Shown here one piece after another: positions 6,424 to 13,535 of a DNA stretch of 33,464 nucleotides. The DNA is taken from positions 1-33,464 of the forward strand of contig DATANR010000223.1 in the NCBI GenBank assembly GCA_036266155.1, read 5' to 3'. The DNA is from SIAJ01 sp036266155. Lineage in GTDB: Bacteria; Planctomycetota; Planctomycetia; Gemmatales; Gemmataceae. Numbering within the stretch: the stretch's first letter is position 1; every line of letters starts with the position of its first letter. The notes below the pieces were generated by a model, which saw only the letters and a list, made by a program, of their open reading frames with translations, made no database searches and was not told the DNA's origin. Made by a program: the position numbers and the translations under genes.

Positions 6424-6743
6424 GTCGAAGGTCCGTTCACGATGACGATCTAGCCAAGTCGATTCTGATTCATTTCAGGCCGGTCGATTCTCTTTCAGAG
6501 AACCATTTCATTGCGAGGCTCCGCAACGGCACCTGGGATGATGAAAAGGGATAGTATTCCCTTGGAGGCACGCGCCTTCGGTGTACTGGTCATCTCCGAC
6601 CGCCGCGTCGTCGCCGAGATACCCCCTTTGGCTGGGGAGGGGGGTTTTGTCGGCGTCAACCTCTCAGTTTTCGGAGCAGTACGGCGCCAGGCGACGATTC
6701 TCCGTAACGCAAACAGCGGGAATGAAACGTATTTCGGGTTGGT
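6424..6743. other. Gene-free stretch at right edge of accessory segment
   Basis: No credible gene is seen. The stretch holds the right arm of the 26-bp inverted repeat (6505-6530) and a small G/C hairpin (ACCCCC 6621-6626 with GGGGGT 6640-6645) followed by TTT on the plus strand. It then leads to the stop codon of the convergent molybdoenzyme gene. Confidence 0.5.
6505..6530 (-). repeat. Right arm of imperfect 26-bp inverted repeat
   Basis: Reverse complement matches 1605-1630 at 21 of 26 positions; the core ATTTCATTGCG (6505-6515) is perfect. With the left arm it encloses about 4.9 kb. Confidence 0.45.
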
Positions 6744-7994
6744 CTACTCTTTGACCACCAACTTCACGGCCTCGATCTCCGCGCGGCCCGACTTCTTGAA
6801 CGGGCGCGGCATCGGCTGAGCGTGGCCTTTCGCGTCGATCGTGCGACAGCGGAGGGTGTAGTTGCCCGCGGACAGGCCCGGCAGGCGGGCGGCCCAGTGG
6901 GCCTTGGCCAGTTTCATCGGCCATGTCTTCGGCTTGCCGGTCTTCGCGTCGAAGCCCATCGTGTCGGCGGGCACGACGCCCTTCGGCAGGTCGCCGCCCC
7001 ACTTGTCCGGCGGGCCGACGATGTGGCCGTCGATCCAGGGGGCCTTCGTGAAGTACGGATCGTCTTCGGCCCACTTGTCCCCGGCGGGCTGCACCCAGAC
7101 TTGCACCTTCGACATGCCCGCGACGCCGACCTGAGCATAGCCCGTCACCGTGAAGGCCGCGTTCGCCTTGACATCCGTTGGGACCGACAGCGTGGCCGCG
7201 AAGGTCTTGAGCGGGCTGTCGACGTCGTTGTTTTGTTCCGCGTACGTGTCGTTCGCATGGGCCAGGTTCGATAGCACGACGTGCGTGAGCCACTTCACCG
7301 ACTTGAAGCCGTAACCTTCTGGAACCACGATGCGCACCGGCCCGCCGCGCTCGGGCGACAGGAACTCGCCGTTGAGGCGATAACAGAGGATGATCGGCGG
7401 CATGTCGTCCGGATCTTCGAGCACGCGGCCGACGGGCAGGGAGCTGCGGAAGAGCTGCTTCGGGTCATCGTTGTGGAAGCCCCAGTAGAAGACACGGCGC
7501 AGATTCTCCTTCGGCTTCGTACGCCAGACGACTTCGCGGAGCGGCACGCCTTCCCAGATGCCCATACCGAGCGGGCAGCCGATGTTGAGACAGGTCATGA
7601 CCTTGGGAAAGCGGACGGCATGCTGCTCGCCGAGCTTCAACAGGCCGGCAAAATCGAGCGCGGTGCCGTCCTTGATGGTCATGGGCTTGCCGAGCGTGGC
7701 CGGCTTCTCCGGGTCGGCGATCACTTCGAGCTTCCAGGTGTCGCGCGTGAGGCCAACTTCTTTACGCTTCGCCTCGGGGAGCGAGTGCGGCACCGGCTTG
7801 CCGCGCGAGACGTCTTGAAAATCCTTGGGCAGGGTGAAGTAGGGCTCGAGCTTGGCGACGGCGTCCGCGAGTTCGGACGGAGGCGGGTCGCCGTGTGCGC
7901 GCGTGGCGATCCCGCTACCGATGGCGAGGCCGGCGCCGGCCTGGAAAAAGTGCCGCCGCGTCAGGTTGGGATGGCGATCGAGAGAGTCGGACAT
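6744..7994 (-). CDS. Tat-exported sulfite-oxidase-like molybdopterin oxidoreductase
   Basis: The 416-aa protein opens with a twin-arginine signal (LTRRHFFQAGAGLAIGSGIA, residues 11-30), so it is folded around its cofactor before export. The molybdopterin domain spans about 80-260: the segment VMTCLNIGC contains C135, the expected Mo ligand, and later ERGGPVRIVVPEGYGFKSVKWL is the typical end of this domain. Residues about 290-415 form an Ig-like Mo-co dimerisation domain (AFTVTGYAQVGVAGMSKVQVWV ... YTLRCRTIDAKG). The enzyme probably oxidises sulfite or a related small compound in the periplasm and passes electrons to a cytochrome not encoded nearby. A GGAG lies 6 bases before the ATG. It lies opposite the accessory segment and belongs to the backbone. 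Confidence 0.88.
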   Translation of the reverse strand: MSDSLDRHPNLTRRHFFQAGAGLAIGSGIATRAHGDPPPSELADAVAKLEPYFTLPKDFQDVSRGKPVPHSLPEAKRKEVGLTRDTWKLEVIADPEKPATLGKPMTIKDGTALDFAGLLKLGEQHAVRFPKVMTCLNIGCPLGMGIWEGVPLREVVWRTKPKENLRRVFYWGFHNDDPKQLFRSSLPVGRVLEDPDDMPPIILCYRLNGEFLSPERGGPVRIVVPEGYGFKSVKWLTHVVLSNLAHANDTYAEQNNDVDSPLKTFAATLSVPTDVKANAAFTVTGYAQVGVAGMSKVQVWVQPAGDKWAEDDPYFTKAPWIDGHIVGPPDKWGGDLPKGVVPADTMGFDAKTGKPKTWPMKLAKAHWAARLPGLSAGNYTLRCRTIDAKGHAQPMPRPFKKSGRAEIEAVKLVVKE

Positions 7995-8014
7995 GGCAGG
8001 CTCCGCGAGAAACT

Positions 8015-8071
8015 CATTCTGCCGTTAGGGGCGACGCGCTCCGCTAGCGTGTCGCCCCTAACGGCAGAATG
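8015..8071. terminator. 57-bp near-perfect hairpin between two minus-strand genes
   Basis: Arms 8015-8035 and 8051-8071 are a perfect 21-bp inverted repeat. Inside, CGCT/AGCG (with CCGCT between them) adds four more pairs after a mismatch. It sits between the 8079-8933 gene and the molybdoenzyme gene, both on the minus strand. It may stop transcription of the first or be a dispersed intergenic palindrome; a different one closes the window at 33426. Confidence 0.65.
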
Positions 8072-8078
8072 CACGATG

Positions 8079-8933
8079 CTACTTCTTCACCTCCATCGCG
8101 CTACCTTCCGAATTCACGGTCAAATCAAACTTCAGGTCGGCGCCACCGGCCGAGCCGCTGAATACACCCTTGACGGTCATCTTCTGCGTCGCGGCCGAGG
8201 ACGAGCCGTCAATGCACAGGTCGAGTTCAAGCGTGAGGTCAAGCTTGGCGCCGTCCTTCAGCTCAATGGACTGATCGGCGGGGCCGATCTTGTTGAGCGC
8301 CAGCTCCATCTTGATTTCGAGCACGCCAAACTTGCGACCGTCCTTGTCATAGACCTTGACCAACTTGCCGGTGCCCGACGATTTGTCCACGTTCACGTCG
8401 AGGTCGGCTGAGGCGTCCTTGGCGATCTTTGACACATCGATCTTCCACGTGGCGCCGACTTTCACGGGGCCGGATGGCAGAAAGTCCGCGTCGCTCGATT
8501 GCTTTTCTTTGCGGAATTCCTTGCCAAGGATGGTCGCCGCCGTGCCCGTCAGTTCCTGACCGTCGGCCGTGATCTTGTAAGTGTCGCCAGTCTTTTCGAT
8601 CAGAACTGCCTTGCCCGCCAGCCCGAGGTCTTCCTTCGTATCGTCTTTGATCATCTCCGCGGACTTGTAGACACGCTTAATCTTGGTCGCCTTTTTGGCG
8701 CCCGTCGGCTTGGCGAGAATTTCTTCCGTGTAGGAGACGCTGACGCTTGCCGACTCGTCCTTCTTCTGTTCCATGCCGTTGACGCTGATTTCGATCTTGT
8801 TCACGCTTTTTTCGGTCTTCGATTCTTGAACCACATCGCCGACCGCGGCTTGTTTGACCTTGATGGTCACTGGACCGTCGTCGGCCCAGGTTGCAGATGC
8901 AAAGATGGCGATGGCCACTAGACAATGACGCAT
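8079..8933 (-). CDS. Secreted protein of unknown function
   Basis: The start at 8933 gives a signal peptide (MRHCLVAIAIFASATWA, cleavage before DDG) and has GGAG 6 bases upstream; the longer reading to 8972 has neither. The mature part (about 267 residues) is Lys/Asp-rich and beta-strand-like, with LPSGPVKVGATWKIDVSKI in the middle and alternating strands to the end (KMTVKGVFSGSAGGADLKFDLTVNSEG). The pattern recalls planctomycete secreted proteins in which a DUF6263-like or lipid-binding beta fold follows a signal peptide, but I cannot name the family with certainty. It is divergent from phoR. Confidence 0.7.
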   Translation of the reverse strand: MRHCLVAIAIFASATWADDGPVTIKVKQAAVGDVVQESKTEKSVNKIEISVNGMEQKKDESASVSVSYTEEILAKPTGAKKATKIKRVYKSAEMIKDDTKEDLGLAGKAVLIEKTGDTYKITADGQELTGTAATILGKEFRKEKQSSDADFLPSGPVKVGATWKIDVSKIAKDASADLDVNVDKSSGTGKLVKVYDKDGRKFGVLEIKMELALNKIGPADQSIELKDGAKLDLTLELDLCIDGSSSAATQKMTVKGVFSGSAGGADLKFDLTVNSEGSAMEVKK

Positions 8934-9112
8934 GACGACTCCGGTTGCGAGAGTGCGGGATCGGCCCATCATAACCGAAGCTGGTATATGGAGACATGTA
9001 GAAAATCACCTTCTTGTGCGGCTACGCGAGGAACGCCTGCCATCGCGTACTTGAGCGGAGCCCAGCCGCCCGGTATTCTCTCGAAGTCCGCGAGGTGAAG
9101 TCGTCGTCAACC

Positions 9113-10456
9113 ATGTTCGTTCGCTTACTCGTTGTGTTTGTGGCATTTGGCGTGCTCTCTGCCGCGCTGGCGGTCGCATTGCGCGAACTAGGGGCAGTTC
9201 CTGTTTTCGCACTTGTCATTCTTCTGGCGGTCGGGCCGGCCGTGTATTTCGCCAAGGTCGCCGTCCGATCGTTCCGCGCGATGACTGCGGCTGTCGATCG
9301 CGTCGCCGAGGGCGACTTTACTCATCGTTTTGATGGGGGCCCCTGGCGCGAGGGCCACGAGTTGGCCTTGCACTTCAGCGCGATGAGCGCGGCCGTGACG
9401 AACCGAATCGATCGGCTGGAGGCGGAACAGAACCAGTTGCGTGCTGTCCTTGGGGGGATGGCTGAGGGCGTTGTTGCGGTTGGCGCCGGCCAGCGTGTCC
9501 TATTCGCCAATGCGGCGGCGGCTTCGATTCTCGAGTTTGATCCGGGGCCTGCGATCGGCCGACCGCTTTGGGAGATCGCCCGCCACGGGGCTGTTCAAGA
9601 CCTGCTCGAACGGGCGCGCAAGGCCGGTGAGCCGCAGCGCGAAGAAATTGAGATCAAAACTCCGCCCGCCCGACATTTGACCGTGTATGTCGCCCCCCTG
9701 AACGAGGCCGACGGGCCGGGGGCCGTGCTGGTGTTTGAAGACACGTCGGAGTTGCGCCGGCTCGAAAGTGTGCGGCAGGAGTTTGTCGCGAATGTGTCGC
9801 ACGAGTTGAAAACACCTCTCGCGGTCATTCAGGCAACCGCCGAGGCGCTCCAGGACGGGGCGGTTGAAGACATTGAAGTGCGCGGTCCATTCCTTCAGCA
9901 GATTGCCGATCAGTCGGCGCGATTGCACGCGCTTATTCTCGACCTGTTGAGCCTGGCGAAAGTCGAGTCGGGCGACGCGGAGTTTGAACTGGAACCGCTG
10001 CCCATCGGCGAGATGGTCGCGGCTTGCATCGATCGCCATCGACCACGGGCTGAAGCGAAGGGCATGACCCTTGAAATGATGCCATTGGCCGAGGACCTGC
10101 ACGTTTGGGCCGACGGCGAGTCATTAGCGCAGATCCTCGACAATTTGGTGGACAATGCCGTCAAGTACACCCAAGCCGGCGGCCACGTCGGTGTGAGTTG
10201 GGCCGCGGAATCGGCGAATGTGTGCATTGCCGTCGAGGACAATGGGCCGGGCATTCCCGAGGTCGATCTGCCGCGCGTGTTTGCACGCTTCTACCGCGTT
10301 GACCGGGCGCGATCACGCGAGTTGGGCGGCACCGGGCTCGGACTGGCGATCGTCAAGCGACTTGCCCAGGCGATGGACGGCTCCGTGAAAGTCGAGAGCA
10401 CGATGGGCAAGGGCACGAGGTTCACAGTCCATTTGCCGCGCCAAAAGGCACGATAG
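9113..10456 (+). CDS. phoR: PhoR-type sensor histidine kinase
   Basis: A 447-aa kinase that should phosphorylate the response regulator encoded at 12109. The ATG at 9113 starts directly before the first membrane helix. Two helices (about 2-20 and 27-48) with almost no periplasmic loop are followed by a HAMP segment (about 50-100, VAEGDFTHRF), a PAS domain (about 108-215, GMAEGVVAVGAGQRVLFAN), the dimerisation helix with H230 in VSHELKTPL, and an ATPase domain with N box DNLVDNAVKYT, G1 EDNGPGIP, F box RFYRVD and G2 GGTGLGLAIVK. Lack of a periplasmic sensor is the usual PhoR plan, where signal comes through the Pst transporter and PhoU. The neighbours pstB, phoU and phoB make the Pho assignment firm. 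Confidence 0.9.
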   Translation: MFVRLLVVFVAFGVLSAALAVALRELGAVPVFALVILLAVGPAVYFAKVAVRSFRAMTAAVDRVAEGDFTHRFDGGPWREGHELALHFSAMSAAVTNRIDRLEAEQNQLRAVLGGMAEGVVAVGAGQRVLFANAAAASILEFDPGPAIGRPLWEIARHGAVQDLLERARKAGEPQREEIEIKTPPARHLTVYVAPLNEADGPGAVLVFEDTSELRRLESVRQEFVANVSHELKTPLAVIQATAEALQDGAVEDIEVRGPFLQQIADQSARLHALILDLLSLAKVESGDAEFELEPLPIGEMVAACIDRHRPRAEAKGMTLEMMPLAEDLHVWADGESLAQILDNLVDNAVKYTQAGGHVGVSWAAESANVCIAVEDNGPGIPEVDLPRVFARFYRVDRARSRELGGTGLGLAIVKRLAQAMDGSVKVESTMGKGTRFTVHLPRQKAR

Positions 10457-10458
10457 AG

Positions 10459-10489
10459 CTTCACAATTCCTACGCAATTTCTTCACAAT
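10459..10489 (+). promoter_or_regulatory. Pho-box-like triple direct repeat before pstB
   Basis: Three 9-mers, CTTCACAAT (10459), CTACGCAAT (10470) and CTTCACAAT (10481), recur with an exact 11-base period. PhoB-type regulators bind tandem 7-base repeats spaced by 4, giving the same 11-base period. TAGAAC at 10497-10502 could be the associated -10 box. The site lies between the phoR stop and the pstB start. Confidence 0.7.
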
Positions 10490-10540
10490 CAGGAACTAGA
10501 ACAGCGGGGCCATTGAAAGCAGCCTGCTCCGGAGTGGTTT

Positions 10541-11362
10541 GTGTCGCGGCTCTATTCCGAAATCTTCACCCATCGGAAGCCCGGCGATTCGGGGCCGCAC
10601 GCACCTTTGAAGACCAAGTTTCACTGCGAAAAAGTGAACTTCTGGTATCCGAACAAGCAAGCACTTTGGGAGGTCGAGCTGACTGTCCCGGAGCGGTCCG
10701 TGCTCGCCTTGATCGGGCCTTCGGGCTGTGGCAAGTCGACGTTTCTCCGACTACTCAACCGGATGAACGACCTGATCGACGGCTGTCGTGTCGACGGCAC
10801 GATCACCATGGACGGCAAGAATCTATACGCTCCCGACGTCAACCTCGTCGATCTCCGTCGTCGCGTCGGAATGGTGTTCCAGAAGTCCAACCCGTTTCCC
10901 AAAACCGTCTACGAGAATGTGGTGTACGGCCCGCGCGTCGCCGGTATTCGCGACCGGGCCCGGCTCGACTACACCGTCGAGCGGTGCTTGAAACAGGCGG
11001 CGCTTTGGGACGAAGTTAAGGATCGATTGAACACCTCGGCTCTGGAACTCTCGGGTGGCCAGCAACAGCGGCTCTGCATTGCGCGCAGCCTGGCCACTGA
11101 CCCGGAAGTCCTGCTCATGGATGAACCGGCGAGCGCGCTCGATCCGAAGTCGACGGCTAAGATCGAAGACCTGATCGACGATTTGCGCAAGCAATACACG
11201 ATCGTGATCGTCACGCACAATATGCAGCAAGCGGCCCGCGTGTCGGACCGCACAGCGTTCTTTTACGAGGGACGCATTATTGAAGATGGACTGACGCAAC
11301 AGATCTTTACGAAGCCGACGAAGAAGCAGACTGAAGACTACATCACCGGCCGGTTCGGTTGA
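10541..11362 (+). CDS. pstB: Phosphate ABC transporter ATP-binding protein
   Basis: The 273-aa ATPase energises high-affinity phosphate import through PstC/PstA. It starts at GTG 10541, with GGAG 6 bases upstream. The usual parts are present: Walker A GPSGCGKST, Q-loop GMVFQKSNPFPKTVYENV (the NPFP segment is typical of PstB), signature LSGGQQQR, Walker B LLMDEPASALDP and the switch His in VTHNMQQAARVSDR. About 30 extra N-terminal residues (MSRLYSEIFTHRKPGDSGPH) precede the core. No pstS, pstC or pstA is in the window, so the transporter genes must lie elsewhere. It is 12 bases before phoU and follows a Pho-box-like repeat. Confidence 0.93.
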   Translation: MSRLYSEIFTHRKPGDSGPHAPLKTKFHCEKVNFWYPNKQALWEVELTVPERSVLALIGPSGCGKSTFLRLLNRMNDLIDGCRVDGTITMDGKNLYAPDVNLVDLRRRVGMVFQKSNPFPKTVYENVVYGPRVAGIRDRARLDYTVERCLKQAALWDEVKDRLNTSALELSGGQQQRLCIARSLATDPEVLLMDEPASALDPKSTAKIEDLIDDLRKQYTIVIVTHNMQQAARVSDRTAFFYEGRIIEDGLTQQIFTKPTKKQTEDYITGRFG

Positions 11363-11373
11363 GAGGGAGCAAC

Positions 11374-12042
11374 GTGTCGAAGCATCTTGAACGCGATCTT
11401 GAACGGCTGCAACAGCGGATCGTGCGCTTTGCCAGCCTCGTCGAGGAGGCGGCATTCAAGGCGGTGCAGGCCTTGCGCGAACACGACCGCGAACAGGCTG
11501 ACGAGGTCGTTGAAGGCGACGAGGCAATCGATCAAGCCGAGAACGAGATTGCCGAGGAGTGTCTGAAGCTGCTCGCCTTGCATCAGCCGGTGGCCGGTGA
11601 CCTACGGCGTATCGCAACCATTTTGATGATCACGACGGACTTGGAACGGATGGGTGACTTGGCCCGGCACATCGGCGAGGCGGCCATCGTGCTCGCATCG
11701 CCGCCAGTGACGATCCCGACCCGCCTGTCGCAAATGACGGACATCAGCCTGAGCATGGTCCGGCAGAGCCTGGATGCTTTCATTCACCAGGACAGCCAGC
11801 TCGCGCGCCGCGTGGTGCGCATGGATGACGAGGTCGACCGGTACAACGACGACCTGATTGCCGAACTAACCGCGCTGATGAAGCAATCGCCTGACTTTGT
11901 CGAATCCGGACTGACATTGTTCTCTGTGGTGCGCCATCTAGAGCGGATCGCCGACCACGCGACCAATATTGCCGAAGACGTCATCTACCTCATCGAAGGG
12001 GAGATCGTCAAACACCGCCCGGAAGCCATTGGCAACGAGTGA
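11374..12042 (+). CDS. phoU: Phosphate signalling protein PhoU
   Basis: A 222-aa helical protein that links the Pst transporter state to PhoR and restrains phosphate uptake. GTG at 11374 is preferred because GGGAG lies just before it; a TTG at 11359 overlaps the pstB stop. The protein shows the tandem three-helix PhoU repeats: residues about 5-105 (LERLQQRIVRFASLVEEAAFKAVQAL ... DLERMGDLARHIGEAA) and 110-215 (VRMDDEVDRYNDDL ... VRHLERIADHATNIAEDVIYLIEG). The E-R-x-x-D and D-D-x-x-D patterns are the metal-cluster ligands. Length is normal for PhoU. It lies directly after pstB and before phoB. Confidence 0.93.
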   Translation: MSKHLERDLERLQQRIVRFASLVEEAAFKAVQALREHDREQADEVVEGDEAIDQAENEIAEECLKLLALHQPVAGDLRRIATILMITTDLERMGDLARHIGEAAIVLASPPVTIPTRLSQMTDISLSMVRQSLDAFIHQDSQLARRVVRMDDEVDRYNDDLIAELTALMKQSPDFVESGLTLFSVVRHLERIADHATNIAEDVIYLIEGEIVKHRPEAIGNE

Positions 12043-12108
12043 GAATTCGACTCGGGGAAATCAACCCGGGCGTGGATTCTTGTGCGATACCCCTGACGGC
12101 GGACTCTT

Positions 12109-12810
12109 ATGGCACAACCTCGCATCCTCCTGATCGAAGACGAGAAGGGCCTGGTCCAGTCGTTGACCTGGTACTTCAACCGGGAAGGGTACGAGACGAT
12201 TCCTGTCTCGGACGGTGCTGAAGGATTGCGCAAGGCGCAGGCGCAGTTGCCCGATTTGATCCTTCTCGACCTCATGCTTCCAGGAATGGGTGGTCTGGAG
12301 ATCTGTCGCGAACTGCGCGCCGGCGAGAAGACCAAGCAGATTCCGATCATCATCATCACGGCCCGATCGGAAGAAACGGACGAAGTCATCGGCCTGTCGA
12401 TGGGAGCCGACGATTACGTCACCAAACCGTTCAGCAACAAGGTGCTCCTGCAACGGGTGAAGGCTATTCTGCGCCGTTCGGAAGCGGCCCGCGAAAACAC
12501 GGACGTTACCGAACACCTGGGCGTGAAAGTCGACCGCATGCGGCATCAGGTGACCATCAGTGACAAGCGCATCGACTTGACGCCGACGGAGTTTCGCCTG
12601 CTCGAAGGATTGATTCGCCAGCCGGGACGGGCCTTCACGCGCCATCAATTGATGGACGCGGCCATCGGCGAGGGCTCAATCGTGCTCGAACGCACGATCG
12701 ACGTACACATCAAGACGCTGCGCAAGAAGCTGAGTGAAGTGAAGGAAGAGACCGGCGACTTTATCGAGACCGTCCGCGGCGTCGGTTACCGGTTCCGCGA
12801 GATGCCGTAG
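12109..12810 (+). CDS. phoB: PhoB-type response regulator (OmpR family)
   Basis: A 233-aa transcription factor of the phosphate-starvation response. The receiver domain (1-122) has E10/D11 acidic pocket, phosphorylation site D54 in LLDLMLPG, T84 in ITARS and K106 in TKPFS. The winged-helix DNA-binding domain (about 133-232) has the expected LTPTEFRLLEGLIRQPGRAFTR and ERTIDVHIKTLRKKL recognition helix, ending VRGVGYRF. It should be activated by the kinase at 9113 and bind repeats such as those at 10459-10489. Order phoR-pstB-phoU-phoB splits the two-component pair to opposite ends of the cluster. The stop is 26 bases from the convergent Uma2 gene. Confidence 0.9.
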   Translation: MAQPRILLIEDEKGLVQSLTWYFNREGYETIPVSDGAEGLRKAQAQLPDLILLDLMLPGMGGLEICRELRAGEKTKQIPIIIITARSEETDEVIGLSMGADDYVTKPFSNKVLLQRVKAILRRSEAARENTDVTEHLGVKVDRMRHQVTISDKRIDLTPTEFRLLEGLIRQPGRAFTRHQLMDAAIGEGSIVLERTIDVHIKTLRKKLSEVKEETGDFIETVRGVGYRFREMP

Positions 12811-12835
12811 ACTCTGCGAAAATGACGGCTCGATT

Positions 12836-13387
12836 TCAAGTTCCCAGTACTTCGGCGACCGCGACGACCATGCCACTTAGTGCCAGGAGTTCAATTCTCT
12901 CTCCTACGCGGTAGGTTCGCATGTCGCCAAACGTGCCGTCTGGCCGCGGATCGCGATACACTTCAACGCAGTTTTCGATGATGTTGACAATCCAGTATTC
13001 GCCGATGCCGGCTTCGGCGTAGAGAGGGCCTTTCACGTCGCGATCATATTCGAGTGACGATTCGGCCACTTCGATCAGAAGAAGAATATCCGCTGGGCTT
13101 GGCTTGCCTCGCGTGCCGGACCGTTTCAGCACAACGTCCGGTTCCGGCTCGCTGTCGGCCAGACGGACCGGGTTCTGGATGCTCACCGTGACGTGGTTGG
13201 CGACAGCCCGGACAAATAGCTGAGTCAGGCAGTTCACACAGTCGATATGAGGGTCTCCGATTGGCATTTTGGCGACGATCTCCCCGCGGATGAGTTCAAT
13301 TCGCTCATCTTCCTTGAGGATGCCCTTGTCGATCATCCTGTCGTACTCAGACACCGTGATCCGATGTGGTAAACTGCGGACTGTCAT
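12836..13387 (-). CDS. Uma2 family protein (putative PD-(D/E)XK nuclease)
   Basis: A 183-aa Uma2-family protein. Visible family parts: N-terminal ITVSEYDRMIDKGIL, ERIELIRGEIVAKMPIG, then the nuclease-like core SEPEPDVVLK (D of EPD), LLLIEVAESSLEYDRDVKGPLYAEAGIGEYWIVN with the acidic IEV and Lys, and a C-terminal strand. Uma2 proteins share the PD-(D/E)XK fold and are strongly expanded in planctomycetes and cyanobacteria; their targets are not known. It lies alone between phoB (convergent) and gltB. A second member is at 30673. Confidence 0.87.
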   Translation of the reverse strand: MTVRSLPHRITVSEYDRMIDKGILKEDERIELIRGEIVAKMPIGDPHIDCVNCLTQLFVRAVANHVTVSIQNPVRLADSEPEPDVVLKRSGTRGKPSPADILLLIEVAESSLEYDRDVKGPLYAEAGIGEYWIVNIIENCVEVYRDPRPDGTFGDMRTYRVGERIELLALSGMVVAVAEVLGT

Positions 13388-13469
13388 GGAGATTCCAATT
13401 CAACGCGGTGAGTGCGATTGTACCAGTGCCAGCAGGATCATGCCAAGAAGTTGTGGGGGTTTACGAAAT

Positions 13470-13497
13470 GGGCCGGGCCGCTCATCGCGCCCGGCCC
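13470..13497 (-). terminator. Terminator downstream of gltB
   Basis: A 9-bp perfect stem GGGCCGGGC/GCCCGGCCC with a 10-base loop, 39 bases past the gltB stop. On the minus strand it is followed by ATTTCGT, a weak T-rich tail. Confidence 0.6.
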
Positions 13498-13535
13498 CAG
13501 TACACCATCAGAGGGCTGACGCCGCTCCGCTCGCC

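Noticed and set aside
7281..8411. 376-codon plus-strand ORF spanning the molybdoenzyme and the secreted protein gene
   Set aside because: It runs through two real minus-strand genes and a 57-bp hairpin; shadow.
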